Shown piece after piece: positions 43,078 through 53,579 of a DNA stretch of 64,000 nucleotides. The DNA comes from Excoecaria cochinchinensis (taxonomy: Eukaryota > Streptophyta > Magnoliopsida > Malpighiales > Euphorbiaceae): the NCBI GenBank assembly GCA_947683425.1, contig CANTUQ010000073.1, positions 13,931,001 through 13,995,000 of the forward strand, written 5' to 3'. Both the position numbers and the translations under genes were made by a program. The notes below the pieces were generated by a model. That model did no database searches. It was given only the letters and a program-made list of their open reading frames with translations, and had not been told where the DNA came from. How positions within the stretch are numbered: the stretch's first letter is position 1; every line of letters starts with the position of its first letter.

Positions 43078-43536
43078 GGGGAAATGGTCTTTTCTAGTGG
43101 CATTGTTTAATCTTCAAAAATCAATACAGACTCTCTAACCCGTAACAGTACGAGTTGGAATCAATTCATTCAGCTCATTTTTTACCACTGTCATTCCCCC
43201 CTTTTTAGGCACACACTGCACTGGGCTCACCCATTTACTATCAGAGATAGGGTAGATAATACCTGAGTCTAGGAGTTTAAGTACCTCCTTCTTTACCACC
43301 TCTTGCATGGCCGGACTGAGTCTCCTTTGCGGCTGAGCTACCGGCTTGCATTCCTCCTCCATTGGAATTCGGTGTGTGCAGTAACTAGGATCACTCCCCT
43401 TCAAATCTGATGTCTCCCATCCAATGGCACCCTTGTGCTTTTTTAGCACCTCAAGCAACATCTCCTCTTCAACACCTGACAACAAAGAAGATATAATTAC
43501 TGGTTTTTGCTCATTTTTTAAAAACACATATTTCAA
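43078..43536 (-). pseudogene. RT N-terminal region of element B
   Basis: The open frame 43135-43536 reads KYVFLKNEQKPVIISSLLSG, HKGAIGWETSDLKGSDPSYC, LLDSGIIYPISDSKWVSPVQ and CVPKKGGMTVVKNEL. It ends in TVTG-stop, where C reads TVTGWRVCIDFRR. A second Arg codon of that block is also a stop, as expected from C to T decay. Confidence 0.86.
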
Positions 43537-44226
43537 ATGAGAGGGAAGAGGTTTAAGTTCAGAATTTGAATCCCCCTTTTTCGGATTAAGCTCTTCTTGC
43601 TATAATTCCTCTTCTTCATCTTCTATTTCTATGGCTGCTATCGATTTTCCCTTCATCTCTTCGTCCATCTCTCCATCCTCCAATGAATTTATCAAACTCT
43701 CATTCATTGGATCAGCTCCCAACACTTTTTCCTGCACCTCCTCTACACACTCATCTATTTCATCCACAAAATAAACAGACTCCTCCATATCACCAGATGG
43801 ATATTTTTGAGCCTTGTTCATGTCCACCACCAACTCCTCATCATTAAACCTTAGGGTTACCGTTTGACCATGTACATCTATCAACGCCTTGGCTGTATTT
43901 AAAAATGGCCTACCCACAATGAGTGGTACTTTGCGGTCCTCTTCCATCTCCATCACTACAAAATCCACTGGGAAAATAAATTTCCCCACCTTCACTAACA
44001 AATCCTTAATCACTCTTTTAGGTCTCCTCACTGACCTATCTGCAAGTTGGAGTGTCATTCCCGTCTCCTTGAGCTCCCCAAGATTAAGCTTCCTGCAAAT
44101 AAAATAAGGCATCAAATTTATGCTAGCACCCAAATCACACAAAGCATTTCCATAAAAATCCTCACCAATTTTACAGGGTAAAGTAAAGCTACCTGGATCT
44201 TCCAATCTTTCAGGGATCTTGTTCAT
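43537..44226 (-). pseudogene. Aspartic protease region of element B
   Basis: The frame 43600-44226 begins MNKIPERLEDPGSFTLPC and has the protease site GNALCDLGASINLMPYF, then LADRSVRRPKRVIKDLLVKV, VPLIVGRPFLNTAKALIDVH and an acidic linker. Stops at both ends (43599 and 44227) break the polyprotein where C is open. Confidence 0.84.
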
Positions 44227-44253
44227 AATTATAGCGCTGCAATTTTCTGTGAG

Positions 44254-45027
44254 CTATATAGTTCCGTGCCCTTCTAATTTATTTTTATTAGAACATAATT
44301 CTTTCATAAATTTTGCATAATTAGGCATATGAGCTAAGGTTTCAGCGAATGGTAAATTTATGTGCAGTTTCTTAAACATCTCTAGAAACCTAGCCTTGTG
44401 TTCATTTTTCTTTTCCTGTCTAGCCACAGCAGGAAATGGCAGTCTATTAATATCAAGATCCTCTATTTTAGGATTCACTAGACCCTTACCCTTATCATTT
44501 TTAGGAGCTTTCTCAATAACCTCTACCCTAGAATTAGAGTTACTTACCGTCTGTGTCGGCTCCTCCTTTTCTGATGATGATGAAGAATTTTTACCTTGGT
44601 CGGCTCTTGGTACCACTTCCTTGCCACTTCTCAGTGTGATGGCTTTAGCTTCTTCCTTTGGATTCTGGTCCACATTCGAGGTAAACGTTCCCGGTTGCCT
44701 TTGAAACATAAAATTTGCAAGTTGTCCCACCTGAGTTTCTAAATTCCTCATGGAAGCATCTTGGTTCCGGTTCCATTGCTCTTGAGATTTCCACCTTGTT
44801 TCTTAATTAGCCATAAACTGTTGCTGACTATTCACAAACTGCTGTTGACTGTTTATGAAAGTCGCTAACATATCTTCAAGGTTTGGCTTCTTTTCTTGCA
44901 CAGGTGGCCTCGGTTGGTATCCCGGTGGGTGGTATGGTTGAGCTTGTGATTGATTAAAACCTTGTCCTTGGTTGTGATGGGGAGGATATGGTGTTTGATA
45001 CTGAGTGGATATTGGAGGTTTGTATGG
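44254..45027 (-). pseudogene. Gag-protease linker of element B
   Basis: The frame 44254-44751 reads MRNLETQVGQLANFMFQRQ, EAKAITLRSGKEVVP, a Ser/Glu-rich stretch, then FLEMFKKLHINLPFAETLAH and MPNYAKFMKELCS. Bases 44752-45027 encode Gln-rich repeats (FVNSQQQFM-like) with two stops. The conserved IxLRSGK motif is standard in Athila/Tat Gag-Pol. Confidence 0.82.
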
Positions 45028-46191
45028 TTACCCTTGATTGTGATGAGTGTTTTGGTTGAAGGGAGCTCTTACCTGTGAATTAGAGGATGAAGCATTTTGA
45101 TTTGCATCCTTCCAAGAGAAGTTTGGATGATTTCTCCAACCCGGATTATATGTGTTACTGTAGGGTTCATTTCTTCTGTAATCTCCTACAGCATTTACAT
45201 CTCCCATTGCTTCATTCTCTTGACCATATTGCCCATTTTCGTACCATCCACTCTCTTGAGCAACAGAAGCTACATTTTGCACCTTTAGACCACTCATCTC
45301 CTTCCGCATTGACTCAATTTGTGCTTTCAACATTGACACCTCATCTATATTATGTATTCCTTGCCTCTTCGGAACTGATCTAGGATTAGCCCATTGAGCA
45401 TCATTCGCTGCCATTTCATCCAGTAGATGGAAAGCTTCCTCTGGCATCCTATTCATGAATGAACCTCCTGATGATGCATCCAAAAGGGATCTTGTCTGCA
45501 GTGTAACTCCTCTATAGAATTGCGTCATTAGATGGTAGATTGCTATCTCATGGTGTGGACAGCTTCTCAACAATCTCCTAAATCTTTCCCAAGCCTCATG
45601 AAAAGGCTCCTCAACCATCTGACTAAAACCCAGAATACTGTTGCGGATGTTCGCAGTCTTTCTAGGAGGGAAGAATCTCATCAAAAACCTCTCTTGTAAC
45701 TGGTCCCATGATCTGATTGACTGTCTCGGTAACATTTGCAGCCATTCTCTTGCTTTTCCAATCAGAGTGAAAGGAAACAACTTTAATCTTACCGAATCAG
45801 ATGTCACTCCTGGAATCTGAACCATATCACTAACCTCCAAAAATATGTCCAAGTGATGTGCAGGATCTTCCACTTCTGAACCCGAAAACTGGTTCCTCTG
45901 TACCATATTGATGGTCGCTGGCTTAAGTTTAAACTTTACTCTGTATGGCAGCATAATTGTCCGATGATCTTCATTCCATCTCGGTATAGCATAGTCCCTT
46001 ATGGTTCTCTGCCTAGGGACCTCTTCTCTGTATATACCCGGATTCTCTTTTTGTGCCCTCGGCACTTGTTCGTTCTCGGGAGGAAATTCACCAACCATAT
46101 TGTTATCTCGGTTGGCTCTCCTTCGCTGATGTAAAGTCCTCTCGATTTCAGGATCGTAGGGTGCTATTTGTTCTTGTCTCAATCTGCTCAT
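45028..46191 (-). CDS. Gag of element B (Athila-type)
   Basis: 387 residues from ATG 46191. Blocks: AHHLDIFLEVSDMVQIPGV, LFPFTLIGKAREWLQMLPR, SIRSWDQLQERFLMRFFPP, FHEAWERFRRLLRSCPHHEI, YRGVTLQTRSLLDASSGG and the Athila-type tail YNPGWRNHPNFSWKD. No CCHC box is present, which is usual for this lineage. It ends at a stop where the polyprotein should run on. The start lies about 100 bases inside the PBS. It would build the particle. Confidence 0.9.
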   Translation of the reverse strand: MSRLRQEQIAPYDPEIERTLHQRRRANRDNNMVGEFPPENEQVPRAQKENPGIYREEVPRQRTIRDYAIPRWNEDHRTIMLPYRVKFKLKPATINMVQRNQFSGSEVEDPAHHLDIFLEVSDMVQIPGVTSDSVRLKLFPFTLIGKAREWLQMLPRQSIRSWDQLQERFLMRFFPPRKTANIRNSILGFSQMVEEPFHEAWERFRRLLRSCPHHEIAIYHLMTQFYRGVTLQTRSLLDASSGGSFMNRMPEEAFHLLDEMAANDAQWANPRSVPKRQGIHNIDEVSMLKAQIESMRKEMSGLKVQNVASVAQESGWYENGQYGQENEAMGDVNAVGDYRRNEPYSNTYNPGWRNHPNFSWKDANQNASSSNSQVRAPFNQNTHHNQG

Positions 46192-46287
46192 GCACCATGA
46201 CTACTTGCAAAGAATAAAAATAAAATAAAATAAATAAGCAAAAGAAAAACACATACAATTAAAAATCAAAACTCACAAAAAACGCCA

Positions 46288-46306
46288 ATCCCCGGCAACG
46301 GCACCA
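46288..46306 (-). other. Primer-binding site of element B
   Basis: The minus strand reads TGGTGCCGTTGCCGGGGAT, one base from the TGGCGCCGTTGCCGGGGA site usual in Athila elements and commonly assigned to tRNA-Asp. Six bases separate it from the LTR. Confidence 0.88.
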
Positions 46307-46312
46307 AAAACT

Positions 46313-48096
46313 TGACACGATCTCAGCAAGTGTACTGAATCGGCAAGTAATACAGTGGGGTAAAATTAAGACCCCGAGTTATTGCACCCAAGGGATTGTG
46401 TGTGCAAGTGAAGAAAATTAAATGTATGCTAAAGAATTCCCAAAAGTTTGAATTGATTTAGTAAACTATTGATTAAAAACAAAAGAATTGAACAACTAAA
46501 AACAAGCAACATAAATAATCAAATTAAATTACTGCAATAAATGGTAAAAATAAATTAATGGAAAAAATTAACAAGCGAAGAATTCAAAATAGAAAAACGT
46601 TGCTCAGGTTCACTCATCCACCCCATACCCAAACATGAATCAAAACACATAAAGAAACATATACGAACGAAATCGGGATAACCCTCTTAACCCAAGCGTC
46701 CCATTTCGGAGCAAGCTACTCTAATTACATGACGTCCCATTCCGGAGGAAGCCATATAACTAGCCTAAGCACGGGTCTAAAATCCTAAGTTTGGTTTGCT
46801 TTCCCATTCCGGAGCCAAACAACCCAAAACCTAATTATTTCACTCCTCACTCCAATCTTAAACCATGAAAACCTGCACATCTAGATTCCCATTCCGGAGC
46901 AGTCCAAATGATACAGCAAATATGACAGAAAATCAGAAGATAATTGATCATGACATTCAATCATACAAATCAATAACCAATTAAGATACATGAATTAAAT
47001 CATTCATCAAAACAGGAAATTAACTTGAAAATATACATCTCATGATTTGACAATAAGAACTAGTGAAATAAACCTTTCATTCACATATTGAATATCAAAA
47101 CATATTCAGAATTCACATCAAGAGTAGGGGATTCAAAGATCCCCTAAACACCTAAAAGACTACTCACGACCCATTACAAAATCAAAAGAATAAAGGAAAG
47201 AATAAACCCAGAAATTCATTGAGGCGGAAGTCCCGGTTGAATCCTACGTTCTTCGATCTTCTTCTTTAGATCTTCAATTGAGAATTAATTTAAAATTCTG
47301 AAAACCCAAAATAAAAACTCTATTGAAATTAAACTATGTGAATCTGATGAAATATTCTTGATTTCTAATTCAAAACTAAAGACAAAGATTGGAAAACTAA
47401 AATTAAATAAAAGAAAAACTTAAAAAATTGTTAATCGCAAAACTGATATGAAAACTAAACTCAAAAAAATCGTCAAACAGAAACATATGTTTTTATAGTG
47501 TCAGAGTGGTCACGGTGGCAATGAAATCTATTGCCACCGTGAGGTGTCGAGATCGCTAATTTGCCTTTGCGCACAGGAGAGGGGTCACGGCGGCAATGAA
47601 ATCTGTTGCCACCATGAGGTCTTCAACTTTAGCTTCTGTCCAGGAAAAATTTATGTCACGGTGGCAATGAAATTTGTTGCCACCGTGAGGTACTGACTGC
47701 ACTGATTCTGCCTTTGTGATTTTCATGTCACGGTGACAATGAAATAGATTGCCACCGTGACATGCTTCATACTTGCATTCTGTCCGATGGGCTTCTATGT
47801 CACGGTCACAATGAGTTTCTTTGTGACCGTGACCGCTGTAAGTCTGCTCCTGTTTTCAATTCCTCTTTATGTCACGGTCACAACCAATTTAGTTGTGACC
47901 GTGAGGTACCTAGAACCACACCTGCAAAGACAAATCAAACTCCATCAAAAAGCTATCTATTATGCATCAAAATTCCAATTTGACTAAGATTAGCAACATT
48001 AACCTAAAGGAAACATAATATGACCAAAAACACAACTAAACACCCAAAAATCATACAAAAACACTATCAAAACTAAGTACTATATTGAAGTTATCG
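46313..48096 (-). repeat. 5' LTR of element B
   Basis: 1784 bp, nearly the same as 34556-36334; the plus-strand end is GTTATCG instead of GTTATCA. Differences are scattered single bases and a small insertion near 46983. It carries the same palindrome array, TATA box and GCTCCGGAATGGGA set. Confidence 0.93.
47510..47904 (-). repeat. U3 palindrome array, 5' LTR of B (6 units)
   Basis: Units at 47510-47542, 47584-47616, 47656-47688, 47727-47761, 47799-47833 and 47871-47904. Relative to the 3' LTR, single-arm changes occur (ATTGCC versus ATTACC in unit 1, CGGCGG and CCATGA in unit 2, TTTCTTTG versus TTTCATTG in unit 5). Confidence 0.92.
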
Positions 48097-49926
48097 GACT
48101 CCATTTTTTTGGGTTTCTCTGATTTCAATCAAAATTAAACTCAAATTCTATTTTTTCGATTTTCAAAGGGATAAAAATTTGATTTTAAAGGATAAACAAG
48201 AATTTGAAAGGGATTAAAATACCTTTAAAACCTAATTTTTGAAAGATGATATGAAAGGAAAAATCAGAACCTCAAAAAAAGGGGGGAGCACTTAGAACAT
48301 CGACAGGAAAAAAAAGACTCAAAAAAGAGAAAAGATTTTCTTAAGATTTCCAAAAAATTCTAATTGTTCTTGAGCCAAAGAAATCAATTCTTTGTGTTTA
48401 AGATTCAATCCTCATTACCTGTTTTCTAAAATAACAGTTTTTTAACTTTAATTTTTGGCGACAGAGAGCTTTGGTTTTCAAGTTTTCTTAATTCTTTTTT
48501 AAGTAATCGACGAGGAAATCTTTCTTCTTTTTACTGCAAACATTAAATCTCTGAGGATAAATATACGGGTTTGAGCCAATTCTCTCTTTCCTTACTTTGT
48601 GTTGATTATTTGTTTTCTCCACTGTAAATTGTCATAAATTATTATTGATTTATCTGTTGTTGTTTGTTATAATTAATATAAAGGTAGATTAATTTAATTA
48701 ATTTATTTACATGATGCATGCAACTAATTTAAATCTATAGGATATTCGGCGTTAATGTTAATTTCTATTTGACTTCTACTTTTGGTCATTAATCCATCCT
48801 ATTAACTTCCTGCATTATTTTTATCATACCTTATTTCTTCTAATAATTGTAAATATTTTCCTCAATTAGAATTGTTTGTTTATTTGTTTTATTGAATTGC
48901 TTATTTTTATTATACGTTTGATTTAATTTGTTAACTTTGTCTTATCCTTGTTTTTGTTGTTTGCCAAACTTATTGATTTCACTATGAGTAATGTTCATAT
49001 GCGAGCTGGAGAGTCAAGAAATTAGGATCCTTCAATGTTTGGTTTGCATTTTAATTCCTGTATTTCCTTTATTTTGTTATTTTGTATATTTTATGTAAAA
49101 TGGTATTTTAATGCGTTATTTTAGAGAAATTCATGTTTTTTTTTTACAATAATAAAATTGGAATTTTTGTTAATATAATAGGACCAATGTCCTGATTTTA
49201 TCCAGTAAAATGTCACTTTCAAAAGGAGAATTAATTTTTATAAAATGGGATCATTCATCCCGATTTTTTCAATAAACGCCCAAAGATAATTCTCCAATTT
49301 TTAATTGTGCATGAAAGAACCAATGGTCCTAAAATTCTAATAAATGTCCCGATTTATTTATTATGTATTTTACTTCATTCTTATTTGTGCTCTTTATTTT
49401 GGGCCCTTATAATTAATTTTTGGGGCGATTTTATTCTTTATTTATTTATGCTCTTTATTTTGGGGGATTGTTTTGTCGCATATTTTTCACTTGTAATTTA
49501 TTTATCGCTTTCTTTATCGCTTTCTTTACTGCTTTCCAAAGATGCTTGAAATGCGCTTTAATTTTATTACATGATCATGTGAGAAGGGAGATAAAATAAT
49601 TAACTCTAAAAACTCAGTCATATAACATTAACCAAAGGTATAAATAAGAGTGAGGTCCCAAACTCTCTCTGGTTTTGGCCTCATAAGGTTAGAATTCATT
49701 TCCTAATGTTTTGTTGGGTGCTTACTCCATGATACCTACCCTATGATACCCAATAGACGTCGTCGTAGGTTGATTGCCAACAATGGAATAGGAGTGAATC
49801 CCTGTCCATTGCGAAGCGACAAGCTTTCACGAGTTTTAATGAACCTTCATCTGGTCTCGAGTCCTAAAAGCGGACATCCGAGAATGACCTAGATGCTGAG
49901 TGGGGTTTCGTGTGTGTCACAAGTAT

Positions 49927-51229
49927 GTTCTAGTACGATTTCATCACACATGATCATCATTTGGCATTAATCTTAAAAATACAAAACCCTATCTAATCAC
50001 GAGATGGATCTCAAAAACATCAAACTCTTGTTATCAATCAGTCCTCTTGGGTTTTCATGATTGAACATTTTCTCTTTGCCCCTAATTTTTGCCCAAGATG
50101 CCTTTTCGATTTTCACCTTTATGGGGCGCCCATTTTAGCGAGGTCACCTTTTTTCGATTTTCGACCTGCGAGGCATTTATTATTTTTTCCTTTTTTTTTA
50201 GCCTTTGCCATGGAACCTCCCTTAGTCTGTCGGTATCTATTAGTTTCTTTGAACTTACTTCTATCCTCATTAGTCAGGAAGGCTGCTTCTTCTAACAATT
50301 CCTTTATTTTAGCACTAAAGGCTTCATCTTGATCCTTATGCAAACTAGATGAAATGGTGAGTTCTCCATTTGGAACTTGAATATGAAATCTTGCATCTTG
50401 CTTTTGTCGGCTTTGGTGGCTCCATTTCTGAAGTAGCCCTTAATGGTTGAGATTGAGTTATACGTTAGCCTCAGATGGTTTAGAAAAAACTATTTTTTTT
50501 CTTTTTCTTTTCGCTTTTTTGTAAAGGTCTCTCCTTCTAAGTTTAGCTATAAGTGTCCATGCCTTACTCATCTTGGTCCCAGATGGTTAAAGGTCAATCT
50601 TGATTTGCTTTATAAAGGAATTCTCAGGTTTGGATCAAATGACCTATTTCTTGTGAAGGCCCAGAGTTTCATTTGTCCAAACCCTTTAACGATCGGAGTT
50701 TGACTTCTTTTGGTTGTATCGTATGCATCCTAGACTTTGAAGAAGCAAAGGAATGGCTTTTGAAATTTTGCTCATCATCATGTTGGCATATTGAAGCAGC
50801 GCTGTCCCAACAATGCCCTTGTCAATTTTTAGCATATCATTCCAGGTCCATGCAAAGGCCTTTAATTTTTTCTCTTTTTTTTATCTTATTATCTCTCAGA
50901 ATTTTCCTCTCTTCAAGAGTTAATATCAGATGCCAACGAGATCTCGAGATTGAATAAGGTAGTATTCATTAAGTTAATATCAAATGTAAATGACTTGTGG
51001 TTGCGATCATGCATAGTAAAATCATGACAATACGTAAGCAAAAAGTCATTAATATAATTAACGTAAACAGCACTGGATACATGAAGATTGAAAAGTTCAA
51101 AAATAAATTGAAAATCACATCTAATAGAAAGTCTTCTCTCCTACTTCTTGTTGTACGATAGCCACCTTTTGGGACTCTTTATTAGTGCCTTGAAATCCCT
51201 TTACGCCTTCTTTTTTCGATTCTCTAGAT
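49927..51229. other. Unassigned remnant, probably J internal sequence
   Basis: By the L target duplication this continues the J leader from 34070. It is T-rich on the plus strand with blocks such as GCCCAAGATGCCTTTTCGAT. Frames at 50057-50343 and 50443-50957 have no recognisable family; the 50119-50343 minus frame is Lys-rich and unconvincing. The border with element N is somewhere near 51000-51230. Confidence 0.4.
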
Positions 51230-51369
51230 CAATAATCTATTTGCTGTCAATGAGGTCCTAGATTTGGTTTCTCAGTGTCCGACATTCATCAGTCTCATGC
51301 CGCATATGCTGTTGGTAAGTACAGTACTGATCCGCTCGATGATCGGAACGTCCCTGACTTCTGGCAGGT
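51230..51369 (-). pseudogene. Gag zinc-finger remnant of element N
   Basis: The minus strand reads ADQYCTYQQHMRHETDECRT followed by LRNQI and DLID with stops. The spacing C-x2-Y/x-H-x4-H-x4-C and the trailing LRxxIxDLI fit the knuckle of Tat/Ogre-type Gag. Confidence 0.55.
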
Positions 51370-51828
51370 TTAGCAGGCATTGGCTATAACTACTTCTTTC
51401 ATTACCCTTTTAAGTACCCAGGATAATGATTTGCCTAGGTTTGAATAATGCCTTTGGTTTATTCCCGTAACCGCTACATCTACTGTGTTCCCTGTTCGAT
51501 TTCCATTGTCAGGCCATGCTGACCTTCCTGCCCCCTGATTACCGTAATTTCTCTGGGTATAATTATCTTTGCTGGCCTTCCTTTCCAAGTATTCTCCTTC
51601 AACTTCTATAGCTATGTCTTTTAGGGACTCCCAGTCCTTCAGCCCCTTCATCTTTAGTGCTTTTCTCAAGTATGGGCTAGCCTTTCTAATGAATAATCTG
51701 ATTTGATCCAGAGTGTCTGGATTCCTCTTCATCTCCATCACTCGGCTCCTCCACCTAGTCAAGTACTCGTGGAATGATTCCCCTGACTTCTGTTGCTGCA
51801 GCTCTAAATCCTTCAAGGTCACTTCCAT
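51370..51828 (-). pseudogene. Gag fragment of element N (Tat/Ogre-like Ty3/gypsy)
   Basis: The 152-residue frame reads MEVTLKDLELQQQKSGESFH, EYLTRWRSRVMEMKRNPDT, LDQIRLFIRKASPYLRKALK and LKDWESLKDIAIEVEGEYLE. This matches the retrotransposon Gag domain style of the Tat/Ogre group (ExxxxxYxxRWR and a following AxxxE region). Only the middle of Gag is open; the N-terminal part above 51828 is frame-broken. The leader at 52224-52667 on the same strand belongs to it. Confidence 0.7.
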
Positions 51829-52223
51829 CCAACTTCATCATCGTCCTCATCGAACCCCTCCGAGGACTATGATCTTTATTCCCCATAGAGATCACTTTTC
51901 AAGGAGATTGTATATTTATACATTTTTTTATGTACAAACTTTATATTTGATTATTTTTAGTCATGCTATTTTATGCTTGTTATATTTCTTCCCATTTAAA
52001 TTTTATTTTGCTTTTAAAATATGTGAAGTAACAAAATGAATAACAAACGAAAAAATATATATAAGGAAAAAATCAAAAAAATAAAAATAAAATTGATCAA
52101 CAATAATATGACAGTAAATTTATGATTGAAGCAATGAGTTAACAAAATTCTTTGAACTCGCAGAGATTACATCATTCTACTAAAATAAAATCCCTCTAAT
52201 AGACAAAATTTCTCAACCTTGGT

Positions 52224-52530
52224 CTTCATGCCGACAAAATGGCAATAATCACAATTAACAGTGATCTTCATGCCGACAAAATGGAGATAATCACAATCAA
52301 TAGTGGTCTTCATGTCAATAAAATGGCAATAATCACAATCAATAGTGGTCTTCATGTCGATAAAATGGCGATCATATCATCATCAATTGTGGTCTTCATG
52401 CAAATTAAATGGCGATAATCACATCCTCATTAATTGTGGTCTTTATGCCGATTAAATGGTAATAATCACATCATCAGCAACTATGATCTTCATAAATTTT
52501 AAATGGCGATAATCACATCACCAACGGTAA
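52224..52530 (-). repeat. 42-47 bp tandem repeat in leader of element N
   Basis: About seven units of CTTCATGCCGAyAAAATGGC plus ATAATCACAATCAATAGTGG. The position between the LTR-end block and gag is the same as that of the CCTCTTAAGAGG satellite in J, but the repeats are unrelated in sequence. Confidence 0.75.
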
Positions 52531-52539
52531 GAGCTGCCT

Positions 52540-52667
52540 AAGGTACGTGTCTGTTTCCTTCACTTTGAATTTTGGCTCACCATAGCACTAGTGCACTAGC
52601 CTCCCTAAAATTGGTGGCAACTATAGACACTAGGTCTTGAGGCAGCCCGGATTACTGTTACTGATAT
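52540..52667 (-). repeat. LTR end/leader block of element N
   Basis: On the minus strand CTGCCTCAAGACCTAGTGTC followed by TTGCCACCAATTTTAGG matches 31215-31330 of J. It marks the LTR/leader border of this family. The LTR itself is cut at about 52667 by M. Confidence 0.65.
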
Positions 52668-53579
52668 CAGCCTAAATAGCTCATATTTAATCTATGTTTT
52701 GTGGTTGAAATAATGTTTATGTGTAGTTAATTGTGCTAGAATTAGGTATGTTTTATGTTTTTGTTTAAGTTTTGTGTGTGTAGGAGAAATTGGAGAAAAT
52801 AGGAGAAAGGAGCAAAAATGAGATAGAGAAGAGAAGGATCTGTCGCGAGCGCGACAGTGGTCGCAAGCGCAATAGAAAGCGCCAAAGAAGGAAGGGAGGA
52901 AAAGAGAAAGAAGAGAAGAAGGGAGGAAAATTCCACTGCAAGAAGCCCATCGCGAGGTCGCGACATGACGTGGAGAAGAGCCAGTGCAAGGAAGGTGAAG
53001 CGAGGAAGCAGCCGTGTTCTATCGCGAGCGCGACAGATATCGTGACCGTGACAAAAAGGAACGTTAGGCAGTTGTTTTCAAACTTTGCTTTGAAATATCA
53101 TGTCTTTCCACTAAGTCTTGCAACCCTTTGAAGAGAGAGACTTGAAAGAACACATCTTTAGAACATTATAAATATTAGTTTCAACTGTAAATTGCGTTGT
53201 TGAATTTTTAATTAAGAATTTCTATAAGTTTGAGAGTACATTTCCTTAGAAAAACTTTTTAAGATAGGATTTTTATGTTTTGAAGAGAAGAATTCTTACA
53301 AGGAAGAAGAGTATATTTTGTAGAAGGGAAAAGGGTTGAGAAATCTCCTTCTTCATTTCTCATCTTTAACTTCTTCTTTGTAATTATTGAATGATGCATT
53401 TATGAACTTGAATATTTAATGTTATATTTTGTTATTCATTTCAATTTGATATTCTTGCTTTTAGAATTTTCTATTAGTATTTTTATTCATAATCATTATA
53501 AATAAGTGTTTAGTTGAAAGATAAATCCTTACTTAAATCTAATAGAAGTTCATCATTGAAGTATTATTTGAGAAATCAT
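52668..53579 (+). repeat. Partial LTR M with U3 palindromes
   Basis: It begins TGATATCAGCC in plus orientation and resembles an Athila-like U3. Palindromes: CTGTCGCG-AG-CGCGACAG (52840-52857), ATCGCGAGGTCGCGA (52949-52963), TCTATCGCGAGCGCGACAGA (53018-53036), then ATCGTGACCGTGAC. A TATAAATA box is at 53167-53174. It is cut by element C at 53580. The frames at 52742-53131 span the array and are not genes. Confidence 0.55.

Larger units (their letters stand above)
34556..48096 (-). mobile_element. Complete Athila-like Ty3/gypsy element B (13.5 kb)
   Basis: Two LTRs of 1779 and 1784 bp, a PBS at 46288-46306, a purine-rich tract next to the 3' LTR, and target duplication GACTC at 34551-34555 and 48097-48101. 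Minus-strand order: gag, protease, RT, RNase H, integrase, palindrome array, accessory ORF, 1.6 kb non-coding, 3' LTR. The extra 3' ORF is typical of the Athila lineage. LTRs are highly similar, implying a fairly recent insertion, yet pol carries many stops, so the copy was probably inserted or mobilised in trans. Confidence 0.93.
34071..49921 (-). mobile_element. Solo LTR L (2.3 kb net), split by element B
   Basis: Ends are TGCAGACACT (34071) and GTGTGTCACA (49921), with identical 5-bp flanks AGTAT at 34066-34070 and 49922-49926. The parts 34071-34555 and 48102-49921 align in inverse to LTR J in consistent order. With B and its duplicated target site removed, its length is 2305 bp against 2335 bp for J. 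No internal region adjoins it, hence a solo LTR. Confidence 0.8.

Noticed and set aside
49307..49549. 80-residue plus-strand hydrophobic frame
   Set aside because: It lies within LTR L in T-rich DNA, has no homology clue, and is not open in the matching part of J.
52167..52355. Minus-strand frame with a 14-residue peptide repeat (IDCDYCHF-type)
   Set aside because: It is the 42-bp leader repeat read in one frame. Later units of 44-47 bp break the phase, and it lies in a non-coding leader.
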